A DNA stretch of 64,000 nucleotides, taken from NCBI GenBank assembly GCA_030603695.1, contig JAUVXF010000004.1, forward strand, positions 62,001 to 126,000, read 5' to 3'. Shown piece by piece: positions 60,062-64,000 of this stretch (positions are counted from its first letter, which is position 1; each line of letters starts with the position of its first letter). The DNA is from Natronohydrobacter sp. GTDB lineage: Bacteria; Pseudomonadota; Alphaproteobacteria; Rhodobacterales; Rhodobacteraceae. A program made the translations under genes and the position numbers. The notes under the pieces are model-generated. The model ran no database searches. It was not told where the DNA came from and saw only the letters and a program-made list of their open reading frames with translations.

Positions 60062-62881
60062 TCAATGCGCCTCTGCCCAGCTATCGCCTACGCCTGCATC
60101 CACAACCAAAGGCACGCTCAGGCGCACAACCGGGTCTGCCGCAGCTTCCATGACTTCGCGCACCTGCGCGATAACGGTATCTACCGCGCTTTCCTCTACT
60201 TCGAACACCAGTTCGTCATGCACTTGCAGCAGCATTTTTGCAGGCAGATCGGCAATCACATCGGGCAGGCGGATCATGGCGCGGCGGATGATATCGGCGG
60301 CTGTGCCCTGAATGGGCGCATTGATCGCCGCGCGCTTGGCAAAGCCTGCGCCGGGGCCTTTGGTATTGATCTCTGGCGTATGAATGCGCCGCCCGAACAG
60401 GGTTTCCACCCGCCCATGCTTTTGCGCGAAGTCCACAGTTGCATCCATATAGGCACGAATGCCGGGGAAGCGCTGGAAATAGGTGTCAATGAAGGCCTGC
60501 GCCTCTGCGCGCGGAATGCGCAGATTGCGCGCCAGCCCGAAGCCTGAAATCCCGTAAATCACCCCGAAATTGATCGCTTTGGCGCGGCGGCGGATTTCTG
60601 GTGTCATCTCGTCCAGCGGCACGCCAAACATTTCCGAGGCTGTCATGGCGTGGATGTCATGGCCCGCGCGAAAGGCGGCCTTCAGGCTGTCGATATCTGC
60701 GATATGGGCCAGAATGCGCAATTCAATCTGGCTGTAATCCAGCGCCACCAATTTCTTGCCCTGCTCTGCCACAAAGGCCGTGCGAATGCGCCGCCCTTCT
60801 TCGCTGCGGATGGGGATGTTCTGCAAATTGGGATCGGTTGAGGACAGCCGCCCCGTAACCGCGCCCGTGATCACATAAGATGTATGCACGCGCCCTGTGA
60901 CAGGGTGGATATGCTCTTGCAGGGCATCGGTATAGGTGGATTTCAGCTTGGCAAGCTGGCGCCAGTCCAGCACGCGGGCAGGCAGATCATGCCCCTCTGC
61001 GGCCAGATCTTCCAGAATATCGGCCCCTGTGGCATAGGCCCCGGTCTTGCCGGTTTTGCCGCCGGGCAGGCCCATCTTGTCAAACAGGATCTCGCCCAGT
61101 TGCTTGGGGCTGCCGACATTGAACTTCTCGCCCGCCAGAGTGTGTATCTCATCTTCCAGCGCGGCCATTTTCTGTGAAAAGGCGTTGGACATGCGCGACA
61201 GCGCGTCGCGATCCACTTTGATCCCGTGCCGCTCCATCCGGGCCAGAACGGCCACAAGCGGGCGTTCCAATGTTTCATAAACGCGGGCCACCTGCTCTGT
61301 ATGCAGGCGGGGTTTGAACATCTGCCAGAGTCGCAATGTGATATCTGCATCTTCGGCAGCGTAGCGCGTGGCCTCTTCTATCGGCACGCGGTCAAAGGTT
61401 ATGGCGGATTTGCCAGCACCCAGTAGGGTTTTAATAGCGATGGGCTGGTGGTTCAGATAGCGGTCTGACAGCGCATCCATGCCATGCCCGTGCAGGCCCC
61501 CATGCAGCGCATAAGACATCAGCATCGTGTCATCTATGGGGGTTACATTCACCCCAAGATTGGCGAAAATCTTGGCATCATATTTCATATTCTGCCCGAT
61601 TTTCAGGATGCTGCCATCTTCCAGCACCGGCCCGAGCCGCGCCAAAACATCGGCCAGCGGCAATTGCCCTTCTACCAGATCGACACTGCCAAACAGATCA
61701 CCCCCGCCCGCGCGGTGTTGCAGCGGGATATAGGCGGCATGGCCGGGCGTTACGCACAGCGAAATCCCCACCAATTCGGCGCGCATTTCATCAAGGGCGG
61801 TGGTTTCGGTATCTACGGCCACATAGCCGCGCTCTTCGATCTGGGAAATCCAGCTTTCGAGCGTGTCCATATCGCGGATGCAGATATATTGCGCTTGGGC
61901 GAAATCGGGCTGTTCGGTGGCAGGGGGCGGCGCGATTGCCGCATCTGGCGCGCTGCTGCTGGCAGGCGGCGCGGGCATGGCCGGGGTTTCCGCGCCAAAA
62001 TGTTCCGCCACGCGGCGGGTGAGGGTGCGAAATTCCATCTCATTGAGGAAATTCATCAGCGCCTCTGGCTCTGGCGCGCGCACTTCCAGATCATCCAGCC
62101 CGAAATCCAGCGGCGTATTCTCATCCAGCAAGACCAGCCGTTTGGAAATGCGGATCAGCTCTGCATTGTCTTCCAGGGCGGCGCGGCGCTTGGGTTGTTT
62201 GATTTCGCCCGTGCGCGCCAGCAATGTTTCCAGATCGCCAAATTCATTTATTAAAAGTGCGGCGGTTTTGATCCCGATCCCCGGTGCGCCCGGCACATTA
62301 TCTACCGAATCGCCCGCCAGGGCCTGCACATCTGCCACCCGCTCTGGCCCGACGCCAAATTTTTCGATCACCTCTTCCACGCCGATCCGCTTGTTTTTCA
62401 TCGCGTCCAGCATTTCGACGCCATCACCCACAAGCTGCATCAGATCCTTGTCAGAAGAGATGATCGTCACCCGCCCGCCTGCTTGCCGCGCTTCGCGGGC
62501 AAGGGTGGCGATAATGTCATCGGCCTCGTAATCGGCAATTTCTATGCAGGGCAGGTTGAAGGCGCGCGTGGCCTCGCGCGTAAGGGGGAATTGGGGGCGC
62601 AGGTCTTCGGGCGGCTCTGGCCGGTTGGCTTTGTAAAGGTCATAAATCTGGTTGCGAAAGGTTTTCGAGGAGTGATCGAAAATCACCGCTGCATGGGTGG
62701 GCGCATCATTGCTTGCACCATTCTCGCCCAAGTAGCGCCAGAGCATGTTGCAAAACCCGGCCACAGCACCCACGGGCAAGCCATCGGATTTGCGCGACAG
62801 GGGGGGCAGCGCATGATAGGCGCGAAAAATATAGGCCGATCCGTCTATCAGATGCAGATGATGGCCCTTGCCGAATGTCAT
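60062..62881 (-). CDS. polA: DNA polymerase I
   Basis: Repair and Okazaki-fragment polymerase. 939 residues in three parts: 5'-3' exonuclease (about 1-290; YIFRAYHALPPL, VIFDHSSKTFRNQIYDLYKA), a 3'-5' exonuclease domain whose motif I acid pair is in YVAVDTETTALDEM, so proofreading residues appear kept, and the polymerase domain with RRAKAINFGVIYGISGFGL, ALDYSQIELRILAH and LQVHDELVFEV. Reads toward ade; 118 bases separate its start from the zinc-finger gene. Confidence 0.98.
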   Translation of the reverse strand: MTFGKGHHLHLIDGSAYIFRAYHALPPLSRKSDGLPVGAVAGFCNMLWRYLGENGASNDAPTHAAVIFDHSSKTFRNQIYDLYKANRPEPPEDLRPQFPLTREATRAFNLPCIEIADYEADDIIATLAREARQAGGRVTIISSDKDLMQLVGDGVEMLDAMKNKRIGVEEVIEKFGVGPERVADVQALAGDSVDNVPGAPGIGIKTAALLINEFGDLETLLARTGEIKQPKRRAALEDNAELIRISKRLVLLDENTPLDFGLDDLEVRAPEPEALMNFLNEMEFRTLTRRVAEHFGAETPAMPAPPASSSAPDAAIAPPPATEQPDFAQAQYICIRDMDTLESWISQIEERGYVAVDTETTALDEMRAELVGISLCVTPGHAAYIPLQHRAGGGDLFGSVDLVEGQLPLADVLARLGPVLEDGSILKIGQNMKYDAKIFANLGVNVTPIDDTMLMSYALHGGLHGHGMDALSDRYLNHQPIAIKTLLGAGKSAITFDRVPIEEATRYAAEDADITLRLWQMFKPRLHTEQVARVYETLERPLVAVLARMERHGIKVDRDALSRMSNAFSQKMAALEDEIHTLAGEKFNVGSPKQLGEILFDKMGLPGGKTGKTGAYATGADILEDLAAEGHDLPARVLDWRQLAKLKSTYTDALQEHIHPVTGRVHTSYVITGAVTGRLSSTDPNLQNIPIRSEEGRRIRTAFVAEQGKKLVALDYSQIELRILAHIADIDSLKAAFRAGHDIHAMTASEMFGVPLDEMTPEIRRRAKAINFGVIYGISGFGLARNLRIPRAEAQAFIDTYFQRFPGIRAYMDATVDFAQKHGRVETLFGRRIHTPEINTKGPGAGFAKRAAINAPIQGTAADIIRRAMIRLPDVIADLPAKMLLQVHDELVFEVEESAVDTVIAQVREVMEAAADPVVRLSVPLVVDAGVGDSWAEAH

Positions 62882-62999
62882 TTGCGCCCCCTTTAAGCGT
62901 GATGTTGCTGCGCCATACCCCGCGCGATGTCATGGAAAACACCCCAAAGCGCGCATGGCGCTTGGGGCCGTGTCAGCGCTGGCCTTGCTGTCTGCGCCT

Positions 63000-63197
63000 T
63001 CAGGCTGCCTTGTCGTCGGCGTAATCGCGGTGGATGAAACGCTTGTCGCAATAGGGGCAATCAACGGTGCCTGTTTCCTGGCTAAGGGATAGCCAGACGC
63101 GCGGATGCCCCAGTGCCCCTTCGCCACCATCACAGCAGACGCGCATGGCAGAGACGATCTCGGTTTCCGGGGCGGGGAAGGCGGTATCGGGGGTCAT
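63000..63197 (-). CDS. Zinc-finger domain protein (zf-CHCC, NDUFS6-like)
   Basis: 65 residues ending in the zf-CHCC pattern: VCCDGGEGALGHPRVWLSL with conserved Gly-His-Pro, then TGTVDCPYCDKRFIHRDYAD. The eukaryotic homologue is a zinc-bearing accessory subunit of respiratory complex I; in alphaproteobacteria the gene is often free-standing and its role is unsettled. It lies 118 bases upstream of polA on the same strand and is divergent from the ABC gene. Confidence 0.88.
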   Translation of the reverse strand: MTPDTAFPAPETEIVSAMRVCCDGGEGALGHPRVWLSLSQETGTVDCPYCDKRFIHRDYADDKAA

Positions 63198-63328
63198 TTC
63201 AGGTCATGTCCTTGTCGGCAATGGCAAGCTGCATTAGGTCTGGCCCCAACATACCCGGTTTGGCGCGCAGGACAAGGCTGCTTGGGCTAAGGCTGTCGGG
63301 AAATGATGGGCAAAGAGGGACAGAGATA

Positions 63329-64000
63329 ATGCAAAACGCCATAGAGATCACGGGCCTGCGCAAGATTTACGGCGCGCAAAAAGGCGCGGGGCCAAAAGAG
63401 GCGCTGAAAGGTGTTGATCTGGCCATCCCGGCGGGCAGTATCTTTGGCCTGTTGGGGCCAAATGGTGCGGGCAAATCCACCCTTATCAACATACTTGCAG
63501 GGCTTGTGACCAAAACTTCCGGGCAGGTGCGCATCTGGGGCTTTGATCAGGATGTGAACCCGCGCCAATCGCGTGCCGCCATTGGCGTGATGCCGCAAGA
63601 GCTGAACATGGATCCTTTCTTCACCCCGCGCGGCGCGCTGGAGGTGCAGGCGGGCCTCTATGGCGTGCCCAAAAGCCAGCGCCGCACGGATGAGATTTTG
63701 GCCCTGATTGGCCTGTCGGACAAGGCCGAGGCCTATGCCCGCACGCTATCTGGCGGGATGCGCCGGCGGTTGTTGCTGGGCAAGGCGCTGGTGCACCGCC
63801 CGCAAGTGCTGGTGCTGGATGAGCCTACGGCAGGCGTGGATATCGAATTGCGCCAAATGCTCTGGGCCAATGTGCGCAAGCTGAATGAACAGGGCATGAC
63901 CATTATCCTGACCACGCATTATCTGGAAGAAGCACAGGAAATGTGTGACGAAATCGCCATCATCAACCACGGAGCTGTGGTGGTGCAGGACAAGACTTCG
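63329..64000 (+). CDS. ABC-2 type transporter ATP-binding protein (partial)
   Basis: Runs off the right edge after 224 codons from MQNAIEITGLRKIYG, preceded by GAGGGA. All ATPase motifs are present: Walker A GPNGAGKSTLINIL, Q-loop in GVMPQELNMDPFF, signature LSGGMRRRLLLGKAL, Walker B VLVLDEPTAGVD and the switch His in TTHYLEEAQEMCDE. The sequence resembles the multidrug/ABC-2 exporters (CcmA/NodI-like ATPases); the permease should follow beyond the window. A KGAGPKE insertion near the N-terminus is mildly unusual. Confidence 0.95.
   Translation, partial: MQNAIEITGLRKIYGAQKGAGPKEALKGVDLAIPAGSIFGLLGPNGAGKSTLINILAGLVTKTSGQVRIWGFDQDVNPRQSRAAIGVMPQELNMDPFFTPRGALEVQAGLYGVPKSQRRTDEILALIGLSDKAEAYARTLSGGMRRRLLLGKALVHRPQVLVLDEPTAGVDIELRQMLWANVRKLNEQGMTIILTTHYLEEAQEMCDEIAIINHGAVVVQDKTS

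Overview
The window looks like chromosomal DNA of an alphaproteobacterium of the Rhodobacterales/Rhodobacteraceae (Roseobacter-Rhodobacter group). The support is GC-rich codon use, E. coli-type two-subunit PntAB, an RNase E with a large insertion in its S1 domain, class II (B12-dependent) ribonucleotide reductase, many DUF families typical of this group (DUF1489, UPF0262, DUF3422, DUF1284, zf-CHCC) and the gene order UPF0262, phosphatase, infA, maf, RNase E/G-like, yacG, tRNA-Phe. A complete ectoine-hydrolase gene fits a marine or saline habitat. Almost everything is core or metabolic. I see no prophage, integrase, transposase, rRNA or CRISPR array.

Layout. Positions 1-7.3 kb: end of a DctD-like regulator, rne with a long structured leader, ccdA, DUF1489 and nrdJ, followed by a candidate small RNA ending in an intrinsic terminator. 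7.8-13.4 kb (minus strand): the infA-maf-RNase G-like-yacG-tRNA-Phe translation cluster, interrupted by a coupled NTF2-GNAT-nitrilase cassette, and an ArsR regulator. 13.6-15.8 kb: rpsF-rpsR-rplI and the divergent biotin transporter bioY. 16.2-21.2 kb (minus): radA-cvpA-purF-DUF1284 with a CDF metal exporter upstream. 21.4-32.2 kb: amino-acid, polyamine and compatible-solute catabolism: glutaryl-CoA dehydrogenase, a GntR regulator, an omega-aminotransferase and a convergent FAD oxidase, an Lrp regulator, ferredoxin-NADP reductase, ectoine hydrolase and a second class III aminotransferase. 32.3-42.6 kb: metG, an M29 aminopeptidase, kynureninase, an isoprenylcysteine-methyltransferase-like membrane protein, pntAB, a secreted Gly-rich protein and DUF3422.

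42.7-53.8 kb: a minus-strand run of penicillin acylase, P-loop ATPase, metA and a lipoprotein hydrolase, then a 3-hydroxyisobutyrate dehydrogenase-like gene coupled to a gamma carbonic anhydrase, a UbiH-type hydroxylase, two tandem paralogous small membrane proteins, a HAD nucleotidase, a GntR regulator and a dienelactone hydrolase. 53.8-64 kb: yqeY, carA, an MshEN-glycosyltransferase fusion with a sulfotransferase, adenine deaminase, polA, a zinc-finger protein, and the start of an ABC-2-type ATPase that runs off the end.

The least explained elements are a dispersed repeat of about 170 bp, present twice in the same orientation and both times between convergent gene ends; the structured region with a terminator behind nrdJ; the NTF2-GNAT-nitrilase cassette; the tandem small membrane proteins; and the c-di-GMP-domain glycosyltransferase next to a sulfotransferase. 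Several clean regulatory palindromes are also visible (a GntR-type operator, an FNR-type box, an Lrp-type palindrome). All family assignments are from reading the translated sequence; no database search was run.
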